A stretch of 64,000 bases of DNA from Trileptium ribeirensis (lineage: Eukaryota; Nematoda; Enoplea; Enoplida; Thoracostomopsidae). Shown here in pieces: positions 1-10,233 of the stretch (positions within the stretch are counted from its first letter, which is position 1; each line of letters opens with the position of its first letter). The notes under the pieces are model-generated. The model saw only the letters and a list, made by a program, of their open reading frames with translations. It was not told where the DNA came from and did not search any database. Both the position numbers and the translations under genes were made by a program. The stretch is from assembly GCA_030248225.1 (NCBI GenBank), contig JASANE010028973.1, positions 23,681-87,680 of the forward strand. The letters run 5' to 3'.

Positions 1-2180
1 AAACCATACACTAACAAGATCGCCTGAATCATTGGCGGGGTTATCGGATTTTCAAAAATTTAGGCTTATTGGCATGAGACAGAATCTAGGGTTAAAAGGA
101 TGTTGCTTAAGTCTAAAATTTCATGAGTTACGTTTACTAATACGATAATTATAGGTTTGGGTTATTGTATACGCTACGTTAATATCAAAAATCGTATTAG
201 CCTCGTTCGTTTTTCGTTGGCAACTAAATCTACGGCATTTAACGGATTTAATAGCAAATTTATATATGGTTTGGCTTATTCGATAACAAGTATTATTCCT
301 GTCACCGCAGCAGGTAAACGCGGATTCTTCTGTTCAACTCCGATTTTGGTCACATCGTGTCGATTATCATACCAGTTGGCAGCTCTTGTCGGACTATTTA
401 TCGATACTTGACGTTCTTACAGTCGTAAATTTTGGCATATCGTTGGTGACGCTAGCGTTCGAATTGGCTATCATAACGATAGCACTTTATCAGTTCTTTT
501 TTCGATACATATTTTCAGCGGAATCGATATCCAACGACCTGGTGCTCTACTAGGTTAGTTGTTGTTATAGATTACATGGCAATAACTATTTGCAATGGCC
601 GTAACTCTTTTGCACACTCTCCTACATTGTATAAATCTTTTTTTGTTATTAAATATTAAATATGTCGGCTAGGTACTGTGCAGCTAACTGAGAAAATTCC
701 TATCACTAGAAGTTCAATCGCTAAGTTAAACTGGTGTACAGGAAGCTACCCAGATTCGTTCATTACCATAAACCGTAATAACAATGGAACTTCAAGACTT
801 AATTTTTTCGGGAAATATGAATTTTTTTTGCTTGTTTCAGTTTGTAGTATCACACCATTAAATACAAATCCTGTTCAGTATACGTTACGTTATGTGCATA
901 TTCAAATAGCATGTTGCTGGGATATATTCATTCCCGTAAATTCAAAATTTTTTTTTGCATCATTTACAATGAAAGGCGGATATAACGCGATCCATTCAAC
1001 TAAAGTAATGATCCGAAACGTTTAAAATCTCCTAACCTGTCAACTTATACTATACTCTTCTGACCTTCCTACGTAATTCACAAATCCTGTTTGAATACCA
1101 TATGGAAGCACATTTTTTTTGCTTAGATCTGCGCCCCTCTAGTTACCACAACAAAAGCACAAATATAACACCAATTTTTCAGTAAATATATATATCGGCA
1201 TCCGTGAAATTATCGTGTTTTGGAAGTTCATGATTTATATTTCAGCATTCATCTTTTAGAATTATTAACACCACTACAAGAATTATCCTTGTACCACTTT
1301 ACAAATTAGAGGTACTGAAAGATGATGGTTTTGGTTAATTTAAATCTGTTTGTAACAGGTGTATCCGCTGGTTAGTAGTATGATGACCACTTGAACACTA
1401 GCGCTGGCCACACTTTACCCAGTCGTGCTAAATATCATGTTTTAAAAGTTGTTTACCTCCTGGTGTCGTTCGCTGTTCGGGTGTAGATTGATCTACTTTC
1501 TAGTTTACTTTTAGAATTTATATTGGTAGGCGCTAGTAGATTGTTATTGTTTATCTTAGCAGAGCTCGATGTATAGAGTATGAGAATATAAGCAATACTT
1601 ATATATAATTTAACGAGTATTTTATCATACCGACATTTCAATGGATAATTATACATGTGTATGCTTGTGTGTATATACATATGTACATGTATATCTAAAT
1701 ATGCGTGTATATACCCATGTGTGCGCAGGTATATGTGTACGTATTTCGAACGATGTTTTATTTTTTTATTTATTTCAAACTCATAAAAATTTAGTTTTGT
1801 TTTTTTACTTCTAGGAACTCATTTCTAAGAATCGTTTTAAAAATAGACCACTACATGTGGTCGTCAACATCAAAAAATATTAAAATTTTATCGCGAGAGC
1901 GTGGCACATTCTGACCCTTAAAATAAGTTTATTAAATGTCAAAAGAGTTGGGTATGAATTTCGGCAAACTTGCTTGAAACTTTTTATTGCGCCTCAAGCT
2001 CGTAAACATCAAAAAATACAAATATTGAAGTTCGTGGTAGGCATTTAAAATTACTTTGCAGGTTCCGACAACTAAGATCAAGAAACGTTTCATATATTCT
2101 AAAAATAAATAACTGGGATGTAGCAATATTCCGCAAAATTCTGAGAATAACACCCAGTGATCTGGAGTTTCCTAGACGGC
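1..2180. other. non-coding stretch, no gene seen
   Basis: No frame here resembles a known protein and the longest are about 115 codons. About 1650-1750 is an alternating TA/TG microsatellite-like tract. The stretch could be an intron of the ArfGAP gene whose exons begin at 5433, since the 5' part of that gene is missing, but I found no exon here. Confidence 0.5.
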
Positions 2181-2188
2181 TCGGTAGG

Positions 2189-2228
2189 TATAAAAGATTA
2201 CGTCAGGCATTCATCGGCCCTCAGTCTC
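2189..2228 (+). promoter_or_regulatory. TATA/initiator-like core promoter
   Basis: TATAAAAG at 2189-2196 is followed by TCAGTC at 2221-2226, which matches an initiator about 32 bp downstream, the usual RNA polymerase II spacing. A splice-donor-like GGTAAGT follows at about 2245. The hairpin array starts 80 bp further on. A TATA box, an initiator and a donor in this order resemble the R/leader region of an LTR element or the start of a spliced non-coding transcript. No matching second LTR was found, so the assignment is inference. Confidence 0.4.
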
Positions 2229-2309
2229 AAAGTGCCTAACTACTGGTAAGTGTTCACTTTATTCTTACGACCAAGCGGTCTCCTTTATAACTTAAACAAT
2301 TTTGCGAGC

Positions 2310-2641
2310 GAGCACGTTGGTGCTTCTGTACAGCGTTGTTGACTGAGTTGCACGTATCTGAGAGCACGCTGGTGCTTCTATGCTTGAGAGCACATTAGTG
2401 CTTCATCTGTAATTGAGTATCGAGAGCACATTAGTGCTTCAATTGCATTGTGTCTTGAGAGCACATTGGTGCTTCAGTCGAGTACTTTTGAGAGCACATT
2501 AGTGCTTCTGTTCTATTCGGTTGAGAGCACATTGGTGCTCCAGTTTAAGCGCTTATTGAGAGCACACTGGTGCTCCATTTCTGAACCTAGCCTCTGTGGA
2601 ACTCAGTCTACAGTGTTGTTGCGGGAGCACACTAGTGCTCC
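2310..2641 (+). repeat. array of nine GAGCAC hairpins
   Basis: Nine copies of GAGCAC-NNNN-GTGCTY start at 2310, 2362, 2388, 2424, 2459, 2492, 2525, 2560 and 2625. Each folds into a 6-bp stem with a 4-nt loop (GTTG, GCTG, ATTA, ATTG, ACTG or ACTA). The first six close with a G-T wobble (GTGCTT) and the last three with G-C (GTGCTC). The ninth extends to 7 bp (GGAGCAC/GTGCTCC). The DNA between the stems varies freely, so the stem is what is conserved. Confidence 0.8.
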
Positions 2642-2681
2642 GATATAGCGTATACGTGTATTCAATCTAAGGCTAGGACTT

Positions 2682-2835
2682 GGATCTTACGATCCCTCTT
2701 CTTAACGCAAACAATATTGATACGTATACGGCTTTGCGAGCGAAAATTTACTAGTGTTTGTGAGTATTTGGTGCTTGTGTGTCATTTATATTATATATTC
2801 ATATCGCTAAGGATAGGCATTGGATCTTACGATCC
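2682..2835 (+). repeat. paired GGATC-TTAC-GATCC hairpin repeats
   Basis: The hairpin GGATC-TTAC-GATCC occurs at 2682-2695 and 2822-2835. Both copies lie in a longer conserved block: a CTAAGG(C/A)TAGG-like sequence stands before the hairpin and CCTCTTCTTA after it. The spacing is 140 bp. They follow directly on the GAGCAC array and appear to belong to the same structured unit. A further perfect stem, TAACG-AG-CGTTA, lies near 2917-2932. Confidence 0.65.
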
Positions 2836-3049
2836 CTCTTCTTATCTCAATCTATTTATCTATACTTATACATTTATCTCTGTTTGTAGTGTGTCGTGAT
2901 TGTGTATTGGTAACGTAGTAACGAGCGTTATCTTAGGTCCTGAGTGCTACTTCCCCGGTTAATTAAATCTATTCCCACGCTACCGATTGAGATTACATTG
3001 GCTTTATAAAAACCTATCAGTGACCGTAATAACAATTTTTCTTTCAAAC

Positions 3050-4330
3050 TTTGTAGTTAGTTCTTAGATTTTGAAAATCTTGATAAATTCCGTAAGTGGA
3101 ACCGACTGACAAAGTATCTAGTCTTGTACCTATTTTTCCAACAAGTGTGTCAGACTAATTCTTAAGAAATTTTGATTGGATACCTGTCCTATATTCTACT
3201 AAATCACAGTACCGAGCAATATCAGAAGAGAAACTATCAATAAACTTATCTGAACAGAAAGCTTTAATAAACCGATACTTAGGGGACCTTTCTTAAAAAT
3301 GTTTCGTAATCTTGTATCAGGAACGATATGTAGGTCACCACAGATGACGTGTCCATGAAGTTTGTAAATGAATTTGATGCGCAGGTACAGCTAATATTCC
3401 TAGCTATGCTGTCCACCTTGCAGATCGTATTTCTGTAGTTAAAAATACGAGAACAAACTGGTTTGTTATATTTGAAGGAAACAATTTAGGTTTAGTATAC
3501 TTTTTCAGATTCTTATTAATGTAAAAATTGATAGGCCAACAATCAACGATTTCAAGTTGCTTAATTATTTTATTAAGTCTTATGTCGTCAAAAATTCTAT
3601 GTTTAAAATTTACCATGTATTGAATATCCTTTTTATAATATCCAGGATTACTGAAGTTTGATTCACATCGATAATCTATTAAATCTGACAAAATATTCTT
3701 AACAGATTCAGGTAATCGGTAATTGGGGTCTGAAAGAATGTTAAGTATGATGTTTACATTCTTATTACAGCTGTTTAATACAATGTGGACTATTTTATGT
3801 TTGAAGAAAATACAGTCTTTGTTATGGGCAGAGTTCAAGTCCTTAGCAATATCTGCTACATGGTTTAGTGTACGTAGTCTTCTACCCCATCTACGTCCAC
3901 GCTTCTTTATCTTTTTTATGTGAAATTTGGGAAAACAAGAATTATTTCGAAGGTTAAAAAATGTAAATTTATTTTCGTCCATTGCTACGAACTTTTCGTT
4001 AAGACCATAAAGTAATTTACTACAAAGTCTATCTAACCAGAAGGACTCACGTGAGCGTCTGTATTTGTCACTCTCGCTCTGGAGGTCAATGCTGTCATCA
4101 ATTATTTCAATGACTTGGACTCTCACGTCCGAAGGTGAGCATATACCATTGTTGAAATGGTCAACAACGGTTATAATGTGTTTTTTTATCATTTCAGACG
4201 GCGTTTTTTATGTTCTCTGCAGCATTCTTTTAGAGATCTACTAGTTTCACCTATATGCTGTACATTACATTTGGCGCACGAAATTCAATAAATAATATTT
4301 CTAGTTTTACAATTCAAGGGAGTGTATGTC
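3050..4330 (-). mobile_element. Penelope-like element fragment with upstream GIY-YIG nuclease
   Basis: Read on the minus strand from about 4316, the translation carries a GIY-YIG nuclease start: NCKTRNIIY, then QHIGETSRSL, with two C-x-x-C cysteines (CAKC) between. A stop stands where a leucine is usual after NIIY. After a frameshift near 4195 an open frame of 262 codons (4192-3404) continues with HFNNG, RRSRESFWLDRL and YGLNE, all typical of the nuclease region of Penelope-like elements. A second frameshift near 3400 leads to SCTC and then GHVICGDLHI and RNIFKKGP. These are linker motifs that precede the reverse transcriptase in elements with the permuted order (Naiad-like). No reverse transcriptase follows below about 3050, so the copy is cut there and is dead. 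The order is seen directly; the clade name is from memory of the family. Confidence 0.7.
3404..4192 (-). pseudogene. open frame of the Penelope-like element (GIY-YIG C-terminal part and linker)
   Basis: This is the longest frame in the window (262 codons). Residues 1-70 complete the GIY-YIG region (HFNNG near residue 12, RESFWLDRL near 47, LLYGLNE near 60). A basic segment KKIKKRGRRWGRR near residues 93-105 follows, then a linker without recognised domain. The start codon is not biological, because the domain begins about 120 bp upstream in another frame. It is not a host gene: the same pattern extends across frameshifts on both sides. Confidence 0.7.
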
Positions 4331-4719
4331 TGGAGCTACTAAATCTATTGGTATTGTAATCAAGAATTTGAAAAGAATTATTTGAGAAAGCTGCCAGAAA
4401 ATTTTGGACCATTCTGTAGATGCCGGTATGTGACGCAAACTCATTTACAATGGGTATCAAAGGCCTTATTAGGTATAACTGAGTTCGTAGTCTGCTTGTG
4501 TCCAAAGTAGTAATTCAGGTCTGAATTGGAAGGCCGAAAACGAACTCTCCCATTATGGCCTTCCGGTATGACAGGGCAGGTGGTTAATGAGATTGTAAGC
4601 GCCCCCTGACTATTTAAAGCCTGCAGGGTACTAGGGGCCATTTGCAATTTTGTACTGTTCATGAATAAAAGGAGGGTTAGTTTTATATAAAGGGTGCCCA
4701 AGTCCCTTAAAAGTTAGGC
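4331..4719. other. non-coding stretch
   Basis: On the minus strand this could hold the extreme 5' end of the Penelope-like element, since a cysteine-bearing segment normally precedes the GIY-YIG motif, but frames are broken and nothing firm can be assigned. Confidence 0.35.
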
Positions 4720-5130
4720 TGATTTTGTAGCGCAAAAGATCTCTATAGAGTTGTGCTTGACGCTTTGTTGCATGGCTGTTTTAAGATGCAGTGTCTGGGT
4801 CAAAAGGACTTTTTCAACGGGTCTATGAGACCCAAAATATACGAAAGGTACAATACCTCAGCAACTACATGATTTATATGGATGTTTTTGGTGTCATTTT
4901 GTTGAGCAATTCACCATCTATACAGTGTAATATAACGTGCTTTTGCTGTCTTTATTTGCGTTGCATGGTAGCATGGTAAAAGTGTGATTTTCAATGGGCA
5001 AATGAGACCCAAAAAACACGAAAACGGCAATGTCTCCGCAAACTTTCGAACTATTTGGATGTTAATGGTCTCCTTTTGTAGAGTAATTCACTCTTTATAT
5101 AGTTTTTCATCGGAGGCTGCTGCTCATCTG
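4720..5130 (+). repeat. two units of a ~190-bp dispersed repeat
   Basis: Two tandem degenerate units share, in order, a GGGTCAAAA-like motif, an ATGAGACCCAAAA motif, a (G/A)CAATNTCTC-like tract with CAAC, and a 3' part reading roughly TGGTCTCATTTTGTAGAG then AATTCATCCTCTAT. The same unit recurs at 6790-7215 and, inverted, at 35590-36180. Open frames at 4791-5214 are by-products. Confidence 0.65.
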
Positions 5131-5239
5131 AGGGTCAAAATGGGGTTGTCCGTGTGCCACCTCATTGTGACAACCGATCAATGCTTCGTGCTAACCGCCG
5201 TTAGGCCAAATTAGTGCGAACCATACGAGGATATGCTGC

Positions 5240-5375
5240 GATTAATTATATATATATGTATATTTTATATATTGTATATTATAAATATTATACATTGCAT
5301 ATATATATATACAATATACATGATATATATAAATATTATATATTGCATATATACAATATATAATACAATACGTGT
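5240..5375. repeat. TA-rich microsatellite
   Basis: The tract is almost pure alternating TA with interspersed CATA and TATTG, about 60 bp upstream of the first recognised ArfGAP exon acceptor. Confidence 0.85.
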
Positions 5376-5432
5376 ACGCATGATGTGCATTTCTGTAATT
5401 AGCTATATAACCGATTTTTAATAATTTTTAAG

Positions 5433-5564
5433 TTATCGTAACACCGGAACCGAAGATTTGTTTTCGAATACGTCATCATTGTCGAGAAATACGTCGGGAA
5501 ATGATTTATTTTTTGACGCGATCGAAAATTCGACGTCATCGGACGGTGGAAATTTGAATGACGA
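5433..5564 (+). CDS. ARFGAP3: ArfGAP exon a (linker)
   Basis: The exon is 132 nt between TTTTTAAG and GTAGGT. It reads [15 protein letters not shown] and continues to [18 protein letters not shown]. The low-complexity Ser/Asn/Asp composition fits the linker between the GAP domain and the ISS region. The last two bases (GA) are completed to GAG by the first base of the next exon. A TAG would follow in frame if the donor were not used. Confidence 0.65.
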
Positions 5565-8500
5565 GTAGGTGTCTGACTAATTTCTAACTATATTGGTCTG
5601 TGTAACTGCTGTTGGTGCAGACAATAATGTTGACGGCTTATGTGAGGTACTTACAAGCAGCGAATGTAGAAGTTAATCTGTTAACGCATGTAGTCGCGTC
5701 GACAGCGATCAGTTACAGTGCGATGAATTGTATTAACTAACTTCGACACGTACAGTGTGAATGATGTGTTAAATCGCGCACTTGTTAAAGTTTTAATCCG
5801 GATGGAAGCAAATCATAATATTCTGTATATCTCGGCTTTTGTAATAATATACAAATTAACTTAAAATGACGCCGTTACCGTAGTATTTATTTTGTAATAA
5901 CTGATATGAATTCCCAACTATGGTTGGGCCTTTAGTGCACTGCATTACAGTTTTGTACCAAAGCCACCTTGCAGAAATAAAGCATAACCCATTATGCTAT
6001 TCTGCCGTAAAGAAATAGTCGCCCAGTTGTGCCTTTTTGCTATGTGTACGATTCAAACGAATTTCTGGTTGTTTCTGCATTATAATATTGTGGTGACTGG
6101 TATAATGGTAATTTTTTCCATAGCTAGGAATGAAGATTCTGTTTCTGGTTTTGTCTGCTGTTTTTTCTTTTTGTTTCTCCCTTTTAACAATAACTAAAGT
6201 TAATTTTTATGGTAGTTGGCAATTCGCCTAGGTGCATAGTATAGTTAAAAATCAGTTTCCAAAAAGTTAGGAAATTTGGCTTTCTAAACATAAATTACTT
6301 CAAAAACATATCAGATATTCCTTCGACCTTCATTCGAACAAAATTTTGAAAATTTTTCTGTTTTCTGTAAAATGGTTCTCTGATGCCTATTAACTTTGAA
6401 TTTGGATTTTGTAACTCCTTCGACCTTCATTCGAACAAGGTTTTGAAATTTTTCCAATTTTTGAAAAATGGCTCTCTGATGTCTATTAACTTTGAATTTG
6501 GATTGGTGAATATTGAATTCTAAGCGTAGTGAGTGAAAGCTGCGAAGCGAATGATTCTTGTTACTCGTGACAGTGGTGAAATTTGCCAATGCACGTTATT
6601 GGATAGTTAGTGCTCCAATCTTGCCTCCGAAAAACCGGACCAAAGGGGCTCGCATCGGGTCCCGATAGGCCCAAGAATTACGTTATTTATTGTAACCCCA
6701 CAGCCGGTGTTTTATAAGCAAATAAGGCTGTCTAATGTTTCTCTAAGCGGTTCTCTTAGGATATAGGATTTGTGTCAAAACCGGTTTTAAAATGAGCACA
6801 TGAGTCAAAACACGCGGTAATTGTAACATTCACAATCACTCAAGGTATATGGGTGTACTAACCTTATTTTGTAAAACAATTCATCCTCTATGTAACTGCA
6901 AATATTTGCTGCTGTTGTCATTATATATGCTGTAGGGTTGGGTCAGAAAGGGTATTTGAATGGGCTATGGTACCCAGAATAAATGAAAATGGTAATATTT
7001 CCACAACCGTTCGAGTTATATAGGTTTTTGCCATTAGCATTTTGCAATTCATCCTGTGAGTAGCTTCAAATGGTGTGCTACTGTTATTATTTTGGCTACC
7101 GGGTTGGGACAAAAAGGCTTTTAGTGTGTCATAGGTCCCAAAATAAATAAAAATATTGATGTATCGATAACTGTTGGAGAAATATAGGTATTTTTGGTCT
7201 CATTTTGTAGAGTATATAATGTACCTGCACGCTGCGAGCATAATAATGCCGTATATCTTCTCAAATATTCAAGCAACATGACTAATATTCGGCGGCTCAA
7301 TTTGTAACTTAATGTTCAATATTAATGTGCACATCTCTCTAAATTAGTTAGTTAATACGCAGAGTTCGCCATTTTGGCCATAAGATAAGCTACTAGTTAT
7401 ACAGTATTACAGATTAAAATACATACACTTTTTTGACAAATTAATTATTGAACTCTGTGGAACGAGAATTCTCAATTTTGGCTTTGGAGGGGGGTTGAGG
7501 AGGTCCTGTAGTGGCTGTCGCACCTGGATCTTGATAACGGTTGGGCGGATTTTGAACTCATTCGAACCGCAATGGTCGATTTCAGTGTAGTGACGGAGCC
7601 CGATTTTTCAATTTTCCCCGTGGGAAATGTTATGGGGTAAAATGACGTCATTTTGGCCCATTTTTCGGGCACCCCCTCCAGTTTTTGCGACATTTCTCAA
7701 TAAGTAAACAAGGTATTTGCAAATTAATAGGCCTATTCCATGTAGCTTTACCAGGGCTTTCCAATAATATACAACAAGTTTTTCAACTACTTCCCAATCT
7801 GGAGTCTATGAGCTTTTAGTTGGCGATAAATTTCATATTTGGTGAAAAGTCGTTGGAAATGCATCTAAATGTGTGTTTTTGTTGCTTTTAGTGTCTTATA
7901 TGGGGTTTTCTGGGCAGATAAACTCATTGCAAGTGTTAAAAATATTGTTGGGCAAATATTTTTTACACTTCTGGTCCATACTTGGCATAAAAAATGACGT
8001 TTTCGAAATTTTTGGTGAGAAATCATGGGAAAAGCACCTGAATGTGTGTTTATTGTTGGTTTTAGTGTCGGATATGGGGTTTTCTGGGTCGACGAGCTCA
8101 TTGCGAGTGTAAAAAATATTGTGTGGCAAATATTTTTCGCACTTCTGCTTCGGGGGATTGTTCTCACCACTCGAATTCTGGCTCGCATGCGAGCTTCACT
8201 AGTTTCAAATCAGCATATTGAGAGACCGCTGTTTTGTAAATATAGCATCCAACAGAATATATTAGGTATTTCTGGTGTAAATGTTGAGAATGTTACGTAT
8301 TTATGGTAGAATAATTGATGACTATGTGATCATTAGCAACCGAAATACCTCTGTAGACGCTTGGAGTTGTAATTTTGTCGCGCTGCAGTCAAAGCTGGGA
8401 TCGCGTAGACACAGCAACGCTTTAGTAGATCAATTTCTGAGAACATTTTAAACGTTATATTTATATTAACGTCGACCATTCAGCAGCTGTGTGGTCTCAT

Positions 8501-10233
8501 TACATTCGTGCACAAAATGTAAAGCAGCACTGACTTGGGTTTAAAATGATTCACCGTGTAATAAATTTCGGTTCGATGCTGGGCCAAACAATTTGAATTT
8601 TAAAAAAATTTGCCGTTCGTAGGGCAATACCAGTCAATGGCTGAGCGTGTAATGCTCGGTCTGTTGTATGTAGCTGATGATGCGCTGTCATTGAGGCGAC
8701 GACGTATTTCGAAGTGAAATTTGGGTTTTAGGGCCAAATCGCCTTACACTCGCTCCGACAGCAACAGGATGACGTCATCGACTAGTGCAACTAGTAATTT
8801 TACGTCGTCGTCCGATGCTCTGACAAAGTTTGGGAATGCCAAAGCGATTAGTTCCGATATGTTTTTCGACGGAAAGTCACGTGATGTAAGTCAGTACGAT
8901 TGACTTGTTAAAAAATTAGTGAACGTTTGTGTTATTTGACGATTGTGAGTTGGCAAATTCATGCTGGGAGTTAAGGCTCGTTCGCACACGTTCAAATTTT
9001 CTTCTCAAAATTTGAGCGCATGACTTACTAATTTTTAGTTTTTCTGGTGAATCTCAACGTCAGCTAATTTAACGCCTGCAAACTTTGTTTTAGCTAAAGA
9101 CAATTTTTCCCATGTCGGAAGGCAATAATTTTGAGACTATTCTATACTCATAAGAGAACCTCAGAAAATTTGCTGTTAAACACCGATATTTGTCCATGTT
9201 GATATACTTGCATACTTTATTTATTTGCATAATATACAGATATGCGTTTGTATATATATGTTTGTATGTTCATATATATTATTGTGTTACATTCCAGCGT
9301 TTCCCAACCTGCTGCGCTTATATTCTATATTAGTCACCACCAACGCTATAACCTTGTAATGTTTTTAATATCATTATCATTACGTGATTTTGATATCAAT
9401 CCGTGTTGTGAATTTTGGATTTTAAGTATGTAAGTTGGCAGGAACAGACGTATGCGAGCCTTAGTAATACTTGGCTTATGTTCATATTAATTTAAACTAT
9501 GCGGGTAACGGTTGTTATTCTTGAACCTAATTGTTATTAATAAAATACCTTAAAAATTAGTGTTCCAAAGCGAAGTTAAATATGTGGAAACCTCAAATAA
9601 TGGTACACTCCGGCCACACTTGTGATAGCGACTATGAGGAAGTGTTAAAATTGATTATCAACTTTTGTCTATAGACAGTAGATCGCTTCACCCGCGTGCG
9701 TAGATGATATATTTGTGAGTTTGATATGTCACATTTACAAAGCCTCCAATCAGGCGACCAGAATTTTGAATATTTATTCGGTGCTTAAAAACGTCGTTAT
9801 GTTTTTTTCAGAACGGTTACGGCGATAATGCGCTCAATCGATTCCAGGGTCAAAACGCAATTTCGTCGGCTGAGTATTTTGGTACTGATGAGGATAAGAA
9901 AAAGGGTGGGATGTCCTACTCGTCATATTCGAGCGCGTACTATCAAAACGTGCCTGAAATGTCGGATATAAAGGACTCCGTTCGAACCGGCGTTACAAAA
10001 GTCGCAGGAAAGTTGTCATCGTTGTCGAGTTCAGTTTCTAGTTATATCGGGGTAGGTTACTTATTTTAATTTTATTTGATAAAGTTTACGAGATAGACTA
10101 GCTACGATATTCAAATTATTATTAACAGGTTGGTGGTTCCAGATGTGGGGGTGCCAAACCATGTTGCCAGTGTATTAGTATCGGCAAGAGTGCACAAGGG
10201 AACAGTATAACACTTCGCTGTATTATCATGTAA
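5433..10233 (+). CDS. ARFGAP3: ArfGAP2/3-type Arf GTPase-activating protein, 3' part (4 exons)
   Basis: ArfGAP2/3 proteins stimulate GTP hydrolysis on Arf1 and act with the COPI coat at the Golgi. The exons here are 5433-5564, 8732-8885, 9812-10051 and, less surely, 10129-10233. All have AG acceptors and GT donors and join in phase. The translation has the family's C-terminal landmarks: [14 protein letters not shown] (exon 2), then AISSAEYFG, a serine/tyrosine-rich spacer, and [20 protein letters not shown] (exon 3). These match the regulatory 'ISS' repeats and the C-terminal amphipathic segment of ARFGAP2 and ARFGAP3. The N-terminal zinc-finger GAP domain was not found and should lie upstream of the window. 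Invertebrates commonly have one gene for the vertebrate pair, so 2 versus 3 cannot be decided. Family assignment is strong; the last exon is weak. Confidence 0.85.
6320..6510 (+). repeat. 97-bp tandem duplication
   Basis: CCTTCGACCTTCATTCGAAC starts at 6320 and again at 6417. The two units match throughout apart from point changes and both end near TTTGAATTTGGATT. The repeat keeps the minus-strand frame 6311-6589 open and explains that frame's internal repeat. Confidence 0.85.
6790..7215 (+). repeat. two units of the ~190-bp dispersed repeat
   Basis: This has the same motif order as at 4720-5130, including TCATTTTGTA, AATTCATCCT and a GGGTTGGG(T/A)CA(G/A)AAAGG-like start. The units are diverged from each other. 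Confidence 0.6.
7490..7690. repeat. interspersed repeat, copy related to 17395-17540
   Basis: Shared blocks include CATTCGAACCG, a GTCGATTT block, and a GGGGTCAAAATG/GGGGTAAAATG stretch with CCCATTTT. The terminal arms of the inverted-repeat element at 27135-27794 carry a similar GAACCGGCATA block, so these may be diverged members of one family. Confidence 0.45.
7850..8146 (+). repeat. ~170-bp direct duplication
   Basis: Both units contain a GTGTGTTT-TTGTTG block, TATGGGGTTTTCTGGG, CTCATTGC and GGCAAATATTTTT. The first spans about 7852-7972 and the second 8022-8146. Open frames on both strands here come from this duplication. Confidence 0.75.
8732..8885 (+). CDS. ARFGAP3: ArfGAP exon b (ISS motif)
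   Basis: The exon is 154 nt, with acceptor GGGTTTTAG and donor GTAAGT. It encodes [14 protein letters not shown], a Ser/Thr-rich run, then [16 protein letters not shown], which is nearly identical to the vertebrate ARFGAP2/3 segment. It ends in phase 0 and joins the exon at 9812. Confidence 0.88.
9812..10051 (+). CDS. ARFGAP3: ArfGAP exon c (C-terminal segment)
   Basis: The exon is 240 nt (80 codons) after TTTTTTTCAG and before GTAGGT. It carries [14 protein letters not shown], a [10 protein letters not shown] run and the C-terminal [18 protein letters not shown] helix. If the donor were skipped the protein would end five codons later (stop near 10067). Confidence 0.9.
10129..10233 (+). CDS. 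ARFGAP3: possible last ArfGAP exon
   Basis: A good acceptor (TTATTAACAG) and a matching phase give 34 codons ending at TAA 10231-10233. The product begins [15 protein letters not shown] and is cysteine-rich. The family normally ends soon after the C-terminal helix with a short DRYG-like tail, so this exon may be wrong. Confidence 0.35.
   Translation, partial: VGGSRCGGAKPCCQCISIGKSAQGNSITLRCIIM

Larger units (their letters stand above)
5565..8731 (+). other. ArfGAP intron with several repeats
   Basis: The intron is 3.2 kb. It holds a 97-bp tandem duplication (6320-6510), two units of the ~190-bp repeat (6790-7215), a copy of an interspersed family (7490-7690) and a ~170-bp duplication (7850-8146). 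Nothing coding was recognised. Confidence 0.6.

Noticed and set aside
2158..2997. 2158-2997 as a complete LTR (TG...CA)
   Set aside because: No terminal inverted bases beyond TG/CA, no flanking target duplication and no second copy in the window.
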